Shown: positions 1-8,335 of the stretch, piece by piece
Position numbering within the stretch: the stretch's first letter is position 1
Layout of the letters: each line of letters opens with the position of its first letter
Source of the DNA: Pseudomonadota bacterium
Lineage (GTDB): Bacteria > Desulfobacterota > Desulfobacteria > Desulfobacterales > Desulfolunaceae
Direction: 5' to 3'
Length of the DNA stretch: 64,000 nucleotides
Assembly (NCBI GenBank): GCA_018818835.1
Contig: JAHIRD010000109.1
Span: forward strand, 58,230 to 122,229
Notes under the pieces: model-generated
Database searches by the model: none
Seen by the model: only the letters and a program-made list of their open reading frames with translations
What the model was told of the DNA's origin: nothing
Made by a program: the position numbers and the translations under genes

Positions 1-90
1 CTGACTGAAACAATCAAAACAACATTTGATGAAAAAGGTATCAGTATTCCCTTTCCCCAGCGGGATGTGCATATTTTTAATGAAAAATAA
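1..90 (+). CDS. C-terminal end of an MscS-family mechanosensitive channel (partial)
   Basis: The open frame runs from the window edge to a TAA at 88-90 and encodes 29 residues. The segment GISIPFPQRDVH matches the conserved C-terminal end of MscS-type small-conductance mechanosensitive channels, where the cytoplasmic vestibule ends in 'I.IPFPQRDVH'. These inner-membrane channels release solutes after osmotic downshock. Only the tail is visible, so length, membrane segments and start cannot be judged. The GNAT gene follows 51 bp downstream on the same strand. The family call is good; which paralogue it is cannot be told. Confidence 0.72.
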   Translation: MTETIKTTFDEKGISIPFPQRDVHIFNEK

Positions 91-141
91 GGTGATGCTT
101 AGATTGCTGACAGTCATTTAACCTCACGGAGACATGATACA

Positions 142-648
142 ATGATTGCACGAGCGGAAAAACCGGAAGATATTTCAAGGATTTATCAAATAAATATTGA
201 AACGTTCAGCACCGACGCCGAAGCGAACCTGGTGGACATGCTCAGGGAGCATAAGGTCCCTCTTATTTCATGGGTTGCGGAAGATAAAGGGGAACTGATC
301 GGTCATATCTTGTTCAGCCCGGTGACCCTTGTGGGTCAAATGTCCCGTATCTCCATGGCCGGTTTAGGTCCCATGGCTGTTCGGCCTTCCCATCAGAAAA
401 AAGGTGTGGGAACCATGCTGGTTGAGGCCGGCTTGAAACAATGCCTTAAAGAAGGCTATAGCGCAGTGGTGGTCCTGGGATACCCGGAGTACTATCCGCG
501 ATTTGGCTTTGTGCCGTCTGTTGCTTATGGCATTGATTCGACATATGATGTCCCTCCTGAGGTTTTCATGGTCAAGGAGCTGAAGAAGGGTGCCTTGAAA
601 GGGATACAGGGGACTGTTTCTTATCATGGACTTTTTAATGATGTTTAG
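142..648 (+). CDS. GNAT-family N-acetyltransferase (YhbS-like)
   Basis: A 168-residue single-domain protein of the Gcn5-related N-acetyltransferase fold, which moves an acetyl group from acetyl-CoA to an amine. The acetyl-CoA loop is visible as LGPMAVRPSHQKKGVG (about residues 75-90), the usual 'V.P.yQ.kGiG' motif A, followed by the alpha helix GTMLVEAGLKQC. The segment VVLGYPEYYPRFGF is typical of the YhbS subgroup. Length is normal for that group. A CGGAG ribosome binding site lies about 10 nt before the ATG. Substrate unknown. Confidence 0.85.
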   Translation: MIARAEKPEDISRIYQINIETFSTDAEANLVDMLREHKVPLISWVAEDKGELIGHILFSPVTLVGQMSRISMAGLGPMAVRPSHQKKGVGTMLVEAGLKQCLKEGYSAVVVLGYPEYYPRFGFVPSVAYGIDSTYDVPPEVFMVKELKKGALKGIQGTVSYHGLFNDV

Positions 649-660
649 GTTTTGGATTTA

Positions 661-700
661 ATAGGACTCATAGGACTTATGGGACTTATGGGACTTATGG
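661..700. repeat. 9-bp tandem repeat (ATRGGACTY x4)
   Basis: Four consecutive 9-bp units (ATAGGACTC, ATAGGACTT, ATGGGACTT, ATGGGACTT) plus a partial ATGG fill the gap between the GNAT gene and the LIM/DA1-like gene. Tandem copies of the same unit occur at 22087-22110 (opposite orientation) and 49843-49878. Confidence 0.85.
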
Positions 701-734
701 TTGGGGGCGGCCCTTTTATTTGGTCTGGTTATAA

Positions 735-1913
735 ATGATGTATAATTTTATCAAGCCATGGATGATCATGGTTCTTTTTGTTTTTTGTTTGAACCTGGCG
801 GTTTTTAACGACACGGCCGGTGCTGAAAATCTTTCCTGTGCGCGGTGTGGAAAACCCATTACACATAACTATATCAAATCGGTCGATTTTTCATTTCATC
901 CCCAATGTTTTACCTGCATGTTGTGTGGTAAACCCTTGAAAGATGCCATTGTTCAGGATGGCAAGGACATGTATCATCCTGATTGTCATTCCAAGGCCAA
1001 GAATCTGGTTTGTGAAGTCTGTGGGAAACCATTGGCAGAGACCTGGGTGGATGTCGATGGAAAAAAATATCACTCCGAGTGCTATAAAAAAAACATTCAA
1101 ATTCGTTGTGGGATTTGCGGAAAACCCATTGAGGGGGATTATGTCCGTGATAATGGGGTTTATCACGAATCGTGCTATAAGGAGCATAAGCTGGAGCGCT
1201 GTGTGGTCTGCTCTCGTCCCTTGGATGGCCGCCATATTGTGGATGCCTGGGGCAATAAAGCCCATGAACGGCATGGCAGTGAAGATTCGTTGCAATGCGG
1301 GTCCTGTGGTCGGATCATAGCTAAAAAAAGCTCAGGCGGAGGCTCTCGGTACCATGACGGACGGTTGATCTGTGGCATATGCAGTCGGACAGCTGTGCAC
1401 AATCTGGATCACCTGAAAAAAGTCAGTGATGAAATTTTTTCTCTTTTTTCATCGGTGGGGATCATGGGTATACCCCGGGGCATTCCCGTTACACTGGTGG
1501 ACAAGGATGGGCTGAAAAAACAAAGTGGGGTTGGCTACAATGAATCAGCCCGTGGATTTACCCTGTCATTGAGTAAGCGACAAAACACAAAAACCCTGTC
1601 CCGTGATCATACCATATTTATTTTGGAAGGACTCCCCTTGCTTGAATTTAAAGGGATTCTGGCCCATGAATATCTTCACGTGTGGCTGAGTGAAAACGAA
1701 ATTCACCCCTCTGCCCAGGCCACCGAGGGGTTCTGCAATCTGGGTATCATGCTTGTCAATACGAATGATTCATCGGCCCTTGCCAGGGTACTTCAAACAG
1801 AGCTGGAAAATAACCCGGATCCCATATACGGAAAGGGTTATAGGGCCATCAAGAAAAAACTGGATCAGAAGGGCTGGGAAGGTCTGATCAGATCCTTTCG
1901 ATCATCACGATAG
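735..1913 (+). CDS. Exported LIM-type zinc-binding protein with DA1-like metallopeptidase domain
   Basis: A 392-residue protein with an N-terminal hydrophobic segment (about residues 8-30, ending ..TAGAEN) that looks like a signal peptide. Residues ~34-215 hold several cysteine/histidine clusters (SCARCGKPI, HPQCFTCMLCGKPL, HPDC, VCEVCGKPL, HSECY, RCGICGKPI, HESCY, RCVVCSRPL, QCGSCGR, ICGICSR) spaced like LIM zinc fingers. The C-terminal half has a zinc-peptidase HExxH motif at 311-315 (AHEYLHVWL), followed about 20 residues later by ATEGFCNLG, which supplies a probable third ligand. This order and these motifs resemble plant DA1 proteins (LIM followed by a peptidase with HEMMHAW and EEG). 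Convergent with the Ig-repeat gene. The start is the first ATG of an ATGATG pair and its ribosome binding site is weak. Proteolytic activity is inferred. Confidence 0.75.
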   Translation: MMYNFIKPWMIMVLFVFCLNLAVFNDTAGAENLSCARCGKPITHNYIKSVDFSFHPQCFTCMLCGKPLKDAIVQDGKDMYHPDCHSKAKNLVCEVCGKPLAETWVDVDGKKYHSECYKKNIQIRCGICGKPIEGDYVRDNGVYHESCYKEHKLERCVVCSRPLDGRHIVDAWGNKAHERHGSEDSLQCGSCGRIIAKKSSGGGSRYHDGRLICGICSRTAVHNLDHLKKVSDEIFSLFSSVGIMGIPRGIPVTLVDKDGLKKQSGVGYNESARGFTLSLSKRQNTKTLSRDHTIFILEGLPLLEFKGILAHEYLHVWLSENEIHPSAQATEGFCNLGIMLVNTNDSSALARVLQTELENNPDPIYGKGYRAIKKKLDQKGWEGLIRSFRSSR

Positions 1914-1965
1914 CTTCTTTGTGCATCCGTTTGGTTCGTTCCGGTTTCGGCGAAACAGTCGTAAT

Positions 1966-4900
1966 TTACTTTGCGCTTCTGGACTCGGAGCAACGTCCTC
2001 CGTCAATTTCGCAGACCTTGTATTCGCCAGCACCCGAAGACCAGTAATGCCTGGAACCTTCCGGGCCTCCTGAGCCGATTCGCCGGTCGTTTTTAAACAA
2101 CGACACATCGGATGTCCCGCCAGACCAGGTGATGGTCACGATATTAAAATAATAGAAACTGCGTGAGGAGACCTGTACCTCCAGCTGGGAGTCATGAACA
2201 GCTGAAAGTGTCATGGACTTGGATACGTCTTTTCCCTGTCTGTCTGTCACTGTGGCATAAATAGTATGGGTTCCAGGTGACAGTTCAACCGTGATGAAGG
2301 CCCCTTGTCCAATATCTCCGTCACGATCTGAACGCCAGAGGATCAATGAACTCAGGTCGCCATCTTCCGGGTCAGCAGCCTTTCCTGAAAATTCGAAGAC
2401 CTGGCCCTGGCTGTTTATTTCTCCCCCCATGGCCCCGAGGATTTCAAGGGTTGGCGGGACATTGAACGATTCAACCCGGATGCTGGTTCTGGCCAATGAA
2501 TTGCCGCCACTCTGATCTGAAACCCGGGCCGTGATGGTATGGGTGCCTTCTGACAGGGTCACCCAGATGTTGGTGCCTTCACCGATCTGACCGTCCAGGC
2601 TTGATGTCCAGACAATCCGTGAGCCCAGGTCCCCGTCTTCCATATCCGTGGCACTTCCGGTGAAGGTATAAACCTGGCCTTGGGTACCGGCAGCTCCGGC
2701 CTGGGCTGAAAGAATCCTGACCACAGGGTTCTGGTTGACCCAGACAAGGTTGAGGTCCTTTGTGATTTCACATACTGTTCCCTGGCTGTCGCTGACCCGC
2801 GCAATGATGGTATGTTGACCGTAAGGTATCAGTGTCGTGATTTCAGGGCCTGTTCCAATATCTCCCTGGGCAGTTGATGACCACTGGATGGAGGAACTCA
2901 GGTCGCCTTCTTCAGGATCCGTGGCATTGCTTGAAAAGGTATAGGTCTGGCCGTTGACCGTTGCTGCGCCCTTGACAGCACCCATGGGTGTAAGAACAGG
3001 AGGTTTATTAAGGGCCTGGATGCTGATGCTCAGTGAGGCCTCTGCCCGGTTGTTTCCGCTGTCTTTGACACTGGCGATAAGCGCATGTGTTCCAGGACAG
3101 AGGTGGGTCTGAAGGGTTGCACCGGATCCCAGGGCACCTTGGAGATTTGATGTCCAGGATATACGTGCCGATATGTTTCCGTCCTCGTTGTCGTCAGCCT
3201 TTGCAGAGAGTTCACAGGTTTGTCCGGAATCATCCTGGGCCTTCTCAACAACAGGAAGGATGGTGATGACCGGAGGGGCATCATAGGCTTCAATCGCAAT
3301 TTCTTTGCTGGCATTCTGGGTTTTCCCGCCAGTGTCACAGACCTGGGCTAGGATGGAATGCACACCCGCTGACAAGGTGACCGTCATGGTGGCGCCTGTG
3401 CCAAGGACTCCGTTCACGTTTGAAGACCATGAAATGGTTGAACTCAGATCCCCGTCTTCAGCGTCCGTGGCTGAGCCTTTAAAGGTGTAAACCTGTCCTT
3501 CCGGTCCAGAAGCGCCAGGGGTGGATGACATGATGGCAATTTCAGGGGCATTGTTGTACGAGCCCACGCTGAGCGTCATCGTGGTTTCAGCGGTTTTGCC
3601 CTGACTGTCCGTGACGGTTGCGGTCAACATGTGTTCGCCCGGTGACAGAGTCACCTGGATTTGTTTTCCAGTGCCAAGCTGGCCGTCCTTATTTGAGGTC
3701 CAGACTGTTTTTGAACTCAGATCCCCTTCTTCGACGTCACTGGCCGAGGCCAGGAGAGTGTAATTTTTGCCCTCGGGTCCCAGAACACCCGGGATGGACG
3801 ATGTGATGGCAATGACAGGGGCTGTGTTGAATGTTTCAACGGTCAGGGGCATCCGGGTCAGGGCGTTTTTACCCTGACTGTCCGAGATGGCTGCGGTCAC
3901 ACTATGTTCGCCGGGAGACAGCGTCACCCGTATCTGTTTTCCCGTGCCAAGCTGGCCGTCCTTATTTGAGGTCCAGACTATGTTTGAGCTCAGATCACCA
4001 TCTTCGGTATCACTGGCCAACCCTGTAAACGCATAGGCCTGTCCTTGGGTGCCCAGGGCACCTGGGCTGGCCGATGATATGGATATTTCCGGGGCGGCAT
4101 TGTAAACACCTGTAACGACAGTGATTCGTGCTTCGGCGCTTTTACCCTGGCTGTCGGTGATGAGGGCGGTCAGAATATGCTCGCCGGGGGAGAGAGTCAC
4201 GGTGATGTTTGAGCCCACACCGATTTTCCCATCTTTACTGGATGTCCAGATAATGGCCGCACTCAGGTCTCCGTCCTCGGTGTCTTTGGCTGACCCAGTG
4301 AGGCAGTATTCTTGCCCTCCGATTCCCAAAGCTCCATCCTTGGCCGAGAGAATACTCAGCGACGGGGGTGCGTTCCAGGGAGCCACATAAAGTGGAAGGC
4401 TGTCTTCTCCAAGTGTTTCTTTGCTGTCGGCCACACGGGCGGTGATGGTGTGATGGCCCTGTGAAAGGGTGACCTGGACAGTGGCTCCGCTACCTATGCC
4501 TCCATCAAGGTCAGATAGCCAAACAATCGTTGGGGACAAATCCCCGTCTTCGGCATCCAAGGCTTGGCCGGTGAGCGTATAGGGCTGACCTTGCTCGGTG
4601 GCCGTCCCCCCTTTGGCATCGAGAATAGTCATGGCAGGAGGCGCATTGTATGCCATGGCAACAACAGACATGGAGGCCTCCCGTGATCCATTGTCCTTGT
4701 CCGTGACAATGGCGGTAATGGTATGGGCGCCCGGGGTCAGAGATACCTGAATACTCTGCCCGCTTCCCAATCGTCCGGCCAGGTTTGAACGCCATAGGAT
4801 GGTTTCACTTAGATCTCCATCTTCAATATCATTGGCTTGTCCTGTAAATGTATAGGTTTGACCTTGTGGGCTTGTCAGGCCGCCACTGCTTTGGATAGCT

Positions 4901-5559
4901 ATGTCCGGAAGGGTGTTCGGTGCTTCAACGGTGACAAGCAGGGTGTCAACTCCGATATTGCCCTGGTTGTCATCCGTGGTGGCCATGATGGTATGCAGGC
5001 CCGAGGAAAGTCTGGCAGATATATCCGAGCCTGTTCCGATCTGGCCATCAATGCTTGAGTTCCACGTAACATCATCGGTCACAATCAGCGACTCATTATT
5101 ATAGATATTTGCTGAGAATTCGGCTGGGGTGTCTTCCTGAAGTAAGGTTCCTGCTTCAGGAAGAATGATTTCAAGGGAAAGGACTGATGGGATGTCAACG
5201 CTTCCGTACGGGAGATGGGCAGTTTTGATTTCATCGGAAAAGTCACTGGAGTTCCCGCAGGCATTAAACGCTTTGACAGAATAAAAATATTCTTTGCCAT
5301 CCGGGGATGCCGAAAGGGGGAATGATAGCGTTCCTGCCGGGATGGGGGCACTGTGCTCCGAGGGTGTTGATTCGGAAGTCGTACGCCAGTAGACCACATA
5401 ATAATCAGCATCCGAGTTGTTGTCCCACTGGAGAGCAGGTGCGGCTGCCCATACACCCGTTGCCGCCAGGGTGCTTATAAAAAGAATGATGAGAAATAAC
5501 GCGGCTCTGGGGCTGAGCCTTGTTTGCGTATTCAGAGGCCTGTGTGAGAGGGTGATCAT
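1966..5559 (-). CDS. Large exported protein with FN3-like domain and 11 tandem Ig/PKD-like repeats
   Basis: About 1197 residues. A signal peptide (hydrophobic AALFLIILFISTLAATGVWA) is followed by a fibronectin-III-like region (YYVVYWRTTSES ... EYFYSVKAFNACG). Next come eleven repeats of about 88 residues, each built on 'GQ.YTFTGSATDxEDGDLSS.I.WTS..DG.IGTG..I.VTLSPGEHTITA.VTDSQGK'. A divergent ~70-residue end with two cysteines in VCEIDGGRCSES closes the protein. Such repeats are beta-sandwiches common in surface or adhesive proteins. No sortase or autotransporter domain is visible, so the anchoring mode is unknown. The frame opens at an ATG at 5574, but that site has no ribosome binding site; the ATG at 5559 has GGA 7 nt upstream and gives a cleaner signal peptide. 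The stop is TAA at 1966-1968. Confidence 0.8.
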   Translation of the reverse strand: MITLSHRPLNTQTRLSPRAALFLIILFISTLAATGVWAAAPALQWDNNSDADYYVVYWRTTSESTPSEHSAPIPAGTLSFPLSASPDGKEYFYSVKAFNACGNSSDFSDEIKTAHLPYGSVDIPSVLSLEIILPEAGTLLQEDTPAEFSANIYNNESLIVTDDVTWNSSIDGQIGTGSDISARLSSGLHTIMATTDDNQGNIGVDTLLVTVEAPNTLPDIAIQSSGGLTSPQGQTYTFTGQANDIEDGDLSETILWRSNLAGRLGSGQSIQVSLTPGAHTITAIVTDKDNGSREASMSVVAMAYNAPPAMTILDAKGGTATEQGQPYTLTGQALDAEDGDLSPTIVWLSDLDGGIGSGATVQVTLSQGHHTITARVADSKETLGEDSLPLYVAPWNAPPSLSILSAKDGALGIGGQEYCLTGSAKDTEDGDLSAAIIWTSSKDGKIGVGSNITVTLSPGEHILTALITDSQGKSAEARITVVTGVYNAAPEISISSASPGALGTQGQAYAFTGLASDTEDGDLSSNIVWTSNKDGQLGTGKQIRVTLSPGEHSVTAAISDSQGKNALTRMPLTVETFNTAPVIAITSSIPGVLGPEGKNYTLLASASDVEEGDLSSKTVWTSNKDGQLGTGKQIQVTLSPGEHMLTATVTDSQGKTAETTMTLSVGSYNNAPEIAIMSSTPGASGPEGQVYTFKGSATDAEDGDLSSTISWSSNVNGVLGTGATMTVTLSAGVHSILAQVCDTGGKTQNASKEIAIEAYDAPPVITILPVVEKAQDDSGQTCELSAKADDNEDGNISARISWTSNLQGALGSGATLQTHLCPGTHALIASVKDSGNNRAEASLSISIQALNKPPVLTPMGAVKGAATVNGQTYTFSSNATDPEEGDLSSSIQWSSTAQGDIGTGPEITTLIPYGQHTIIARVSDSQGTVCEITKDLNLVWVNQNPVVRILSAQAGAAGTQGQVYTFTGSATDMEDGDLGSRIVWTSSLDGQIGEGTNIWVTLSEGTHTITARVSDQSGGNSLARTSIRVESFNVPPTLEILGAMGGEINSQGQVFEFSGKAADPEDGDLSSLILWRSDRDGDIGQGAFITVELSPGTHTIYATVTDRQGKDVSKSMTLSAVHDSQLEVQVSSRSFYYFNIVTITWSGGTSDVSLFKNDRRIGSGGPEGSRHYWSSGAGEYKVCEIDGGRCSESRSAK
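2210..5190 (-). repeat. Coding tandem repeat array, unit about 265 bp, 11 copies
   Basis: DNA behind the Ig/PKD-like repeats of the exported protein. The phrase encoding EDGDLSS (antisense ctcaGgTCnCCaTCTTC) recurs about every 265 bp, and long stretches such as 'accctgactgtccg' and 'aagctggccgtccttatttgaggt' variants are nearly identical between neighbouring copies near 3.6-4.0 kb. This suggests recent local duplication or conversion. Confidence 0.75.
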
Positions 5560-5574
5560 ATATTTTTCCATCAT

Positions 5575-6064
5575 TAAAAATGTTTGAATAGGTATAAATA
5601 CAATATATCCCGATGCTTACATAATTTTTGTTGTATGCGATCAGGGAAGGAAACTATGTTTATGGAGATGACACGTATTTTACGTCATTAGCATAAAGTT
5701 TTTTAAAAAGAAACATCTTTAATAAAAAAAATACAGGTTATTGGATCATACATGTTTGAGAAGATACATATATTTGTTTCTCATGGAGAATTTGCATCCC
5801 ATCGTGATTTTCAACATCATATCGAAATTGGAAGGGTTATTGGTCAGGAAGGTATCGTGCAAAATAGCGGACCGGAACCCCGATTAAAGGGCTGTCCAGA
5901 ACACGTGTACTCGTACTCGGTACTCGTACGCGTAATTGAAAGGATATGTCTCGGCTCCGATGCCGGTGTGAAGGGCTCGCGTACGAGTATGAATAATTCG
6001 AAACGCATGCCGCCGACCAGCAGCTGGAGGCGAAGATTAAACGCCACGCGCCTTAGCGGGGCGA
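5575..6064. other. Intergenic region with 12-bp inverted repeat; no convincing gene
   Basis: The left part (5575-5750) is AT-rich and is the likely promoter/leader of the Ig-repeat gene. From about 5895 composition changes to GC-rich with repeated GTACTCGTAC words. A perfect 12-bp inverted repeat, TACTCGTACGCG (5921-5932) and CGCGTACGAGTA (5978-5989), encloses a 45-nt loop. An open frame of 128 codons on the + strand crosses this region and runs into the J-domain gene, but it has no recognisable protein signature. Confidence 0.5.
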
Positions 6065-6883
6065 TCAGCTGGATTTACCGAAAAAGGAACGCAGAACAAG
6101 AAACAGATGTTTCAGATGTTGTAAAAATGTTTTTTTAACGGATACCCTTAAATAGAGATCTCCTGAGGGACCTCCGTGGACACCGGGTTTTCCCATGCGG
6201 GCCAGTCTTATTTTCTGACCCTGCCGGACACCCGGGGGGATTTTGACAAGGAGTTTGGATCCACTTTCCTTGACCAGGTAGGCAAAGGGGCCGCCCTGGG
6301 TTGCATGTTCCAGGGTCAGGCTGATTTTATCGTGCCTGTCTTTCCCCTGTCTGGGTGCTCCCAGGGAGCCTATTTTATGGATTATGGAGGATATAAAACC
6401 GCCCTTTGACGGCAAAGAGCCTGTTTGATTGCCATTTGGGGCTTGCTTGCGTTTAAACAGGGGGCCTGAAAATATAAAGCCACGGGTTGAAAACCCATTT
6501 TTCTTGAATTGAAAGGCCTTGTACCCTGAGCCATATACTTCCGAGAAAAGGTTGTCAAAATCACGGAATCCAAAATCCCTGGCCAGCTCTTCAAAGATTC
6601 CCCGGATGTCCGAGCCCTTGAAAATATCATGGTCGGTATAGCTTTCCCGGAACTGGGTATACGCTTTTTCACCGTATTTCATTTTCATGGAATCATAATT
6701 TCGCTTCTTGGCATCATCCGAGAGAACCGCATAGGCTTCATTGATTTTTTTCATCATATCCGCAGCCGAAGGATCGTTGGCGTTACGGTCCGGGTGGTAC
6801 TGGAGAGCCAGCTTTCGGTACGCTGTGCGAATGTCCTTTTTTCCAGCTGTTGTTTCAAGGCCAAGGGTCTTGTAGTAATCCAT
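6065..6883 (-). CDS. J-domain (DnaJ-type) co-chaperone-like protein
   Basis: A 272-residue protein with an N-terminal J domain (residues 1-67) carrying the HPD tripeptide at 30-32, needed to stimulate DnaK ATPase. The middle (about 70-180) has no cysteine-rich zinc-finger and only a short glycine/phenylalanine character. Residues ~185-250 (ISLTLEHATQGGPFAYLV...VKIPPGVRQGQKIRLARMGKPG) resemble one DnaJ C-terminal substrate-binding domain. It is therefore a type II/III-like J protein and not canonical DnaJ. The ATG follows AAGGAT at about 9 nt. It lies 81 bp downstream of htpX on the same strand, suggesting a shared stress-related transcript. The client protein is unknown. Confidence 0.85.
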   Translation of the reverse strand: MDYYKTLGLETTAGKKDIRTAYRKLALQYHPDRNANDPSAADMMKKINEAYAVLSDDAKKRNYDSMKMKYGEKAYTQFRESYTDHDIFKGSDIRGIFEELARDFGFRDFDNLFSEVYGSGYKAFQFKKNGFSTRGFIFSGPLFKRKQAPNGNQTGSLPSKGGFISSIIHKIGSLGAPRQGKDRHDKISLTLEHATQGGPFAYLVKESGSKLLVKIPPGVRQGQKIRLARMGKPGVHGGPSGDLYLRVSVKKTFLQHLKHLFLVLRSFFGKSS

Positions 6884-6964
6884 GATTTAATATCCTTAAT
6901 ATAAGTGTTCAGCCTTTGATTGAGCCTGTGTCATGTCATCATCCCTGGCTATTCCGTTAAATGA

Positions 6965-7888
6965 TCAGCGCAGAGAATTCCAAAAATCATCAGCCTGTTT
7001 TTTCATGGTGCCCGATGGTTCATGATGGGTAGGCCCGGGCCGGGGACGGGTGTTTCTCAGGCGAGCCACGCGCTCTTCAATGGGCGGATGGGTTGAAAAA
7101 AGATTTGCCATGCTTCTTCCGGACAGAGGGTTTGTAATGAACATGTGCGCTGTTTGAGGCTGGGCCTGCATGGGAATTCGTCCAGAATACGATCCCAGTT
7201 TTTCAAGAGCTGTGGCAAGGCCCTCAGAATTACCTGTGATCTGGGCTGCTGTAGAATCGGCAAGGTATTCACGGGAGCGGGAAATGGCCATTTGGATGAC
7301 CATGGCTGCAATTGGGGCAATGATGGCCATGACAATGACACCGATAATACCTCCGCCGTTTTCATCGTCTTTGCCTCTGAATCCCCCGAATATGGCAGAC
7401 CATTTGGCCATGTTGGCCAGCATCATGACTGCCCCTGCCATGGTGGCGGCGATGGTTCCGATGAGAATGTCTCTGTTTTTTATATGGCCCAGTTCATGGG
7501 CAAGAACGCCTTTGATCTCTTCCTTGCTCATCAGTTTTAAAAGGCCCTGGGTCACCGCAACAACTGCATTCTGGGGATTTCTTCCCGTTGCAAAGGCATT
7601 GGGCTGTTCCTGGGGGATGATGTAGACCTTGGGCATGGGAAGGCCAGCTTTTTGAGCCAGCTCCCCAACCATGTCATACAGATCAGGGGCCTGGGTCGGA
7701 CTCACCTCCTCAGCCCGATACATGCGAAGGACCATCTTGTCCGAGAACCAGTAGGAAAAGAAATTCATTCCCCCAGCAAAGATAAGGGCGATAACCATGC
7801 CCTGGGGGCCGCCGAGAATCCGTCCCACCATCATAATAAAAACCGTCATCAGGGTTAGTAATACGGTTGTTTTGATCTGGTTTGCCAT
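6965..7888 (-). CDS. htpX: HtpX-like membrane zinc metalloprotease
   Basis: A 307-residue M48-family protease that degrades misfolded inner-membrane proteins, with its active site on the cytoplasmic side. Two N-terminal hydrophobic segments (about 8-25 and 31-48), the catalytic HELGH at residues 131-135, two more hydrophobic segments (about 145-165 and 180-200) and the downstream SREYLADS glutamate-ligand motif are all visible. Length is slightly above the usual 285-295 because of the tail [23 protein letters not shown]. The start has AAGGAG 9 nt upstream. It probably heads a transcript continuing into the J-domain gene. Confidence 0.95.
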   Translation of the reverse strand: MANQIKTTVLLTLMTVFIMMVGRILGGPQGMVIALIFAGGMNFFSYWFSDKMVLRMYRAEEVSPTQAPDLYDMVGELAQKAGLPMPKVYIIPQEQPNAFATGRNPQNAVVAVTQGLLKLMSKEEIKGVLAHELGHIKNRDILIGTIAATMAGAVMMLANMAKWSAIFGGFRGKDDENGGGIIGVIVMAIIAPIAAMVIQMAISRSREYLADSTAAQITGNSEGLATALEKLGSYSGRIPMQAQPQTAHMFITNPLSGRSMANLFSTHPPIEERVARLRNTRPRPGPTHHEPSGTMKKQADDFWNSLR

Positions 7889-7961
7889 GGATCTGCTCCT
7901 TCATACAAAAAAGTTTATTAATGAATATATAAACGATTTGCCAAATGGCAAGGTGAATTTT

Positions 7962-8116
7962 GATGGCGTCGTAAAAAGTTCCATATGCGGCGTTATAGTG
8001 TTTGGCCGGACGTTCGACATACGACCAAGTATGACTTCACGCCCGGCCAAACACTATGCCTTGCCTATGGACCTTTTTCCATAGCCATCCATCTGCTGAC
8101 TTTTTACGAGCTCATC
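7962..8116. mobile_element. MITE-like palindromic element (155 bp) with TCGTAAAAAGT ends
   Basis: The ends are imperfect inverted repeats: GATGGCGTCGTAAAAAGT at the left, and ACTTTTTACGAGCTCATC at the right, whose complement is GATGAGCTCGTAAAAAGT. Inside lies a perfect 15-bp inverted repeat, ATAGTGTTTGGCCGG (7995-8009) / CCGGCCAAACACTAT (8043-8057), flanking a small catac/gtatg stem. No coding capacity. A shortened copy of the ends lies at 11504-11550. It sits between the divergent htpX and porin genes. Confidence 0.75.
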
Positions 8117-8335
8117 AATTTTAACTGATTCGTTCTTATTTGGATTTAAGCCTCTGGTGTTGTCGAGGGTTGGCGGTTAGCTGTGTTTTAAAGTCATATT
8201 TGAGTTCGATTTGGTTTGTTTAGGTTATTATTAGTAAATTATTAATGATATATTTCTAAAATGTTGACTAAAAATATCGTGTACGGATAGAAGAAAGCAT
8301 TCCCATGAATATAAAAAAATTCGGAGACAAACGTT

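Noticed and set aside
5752..6138. 128-codon open frame on the + strand
   Set aside because: It spans a patch of inverted repeats, runs antisense into the 3' end of the J-domain gene, has no ribosome binding site and shows no protein family features.
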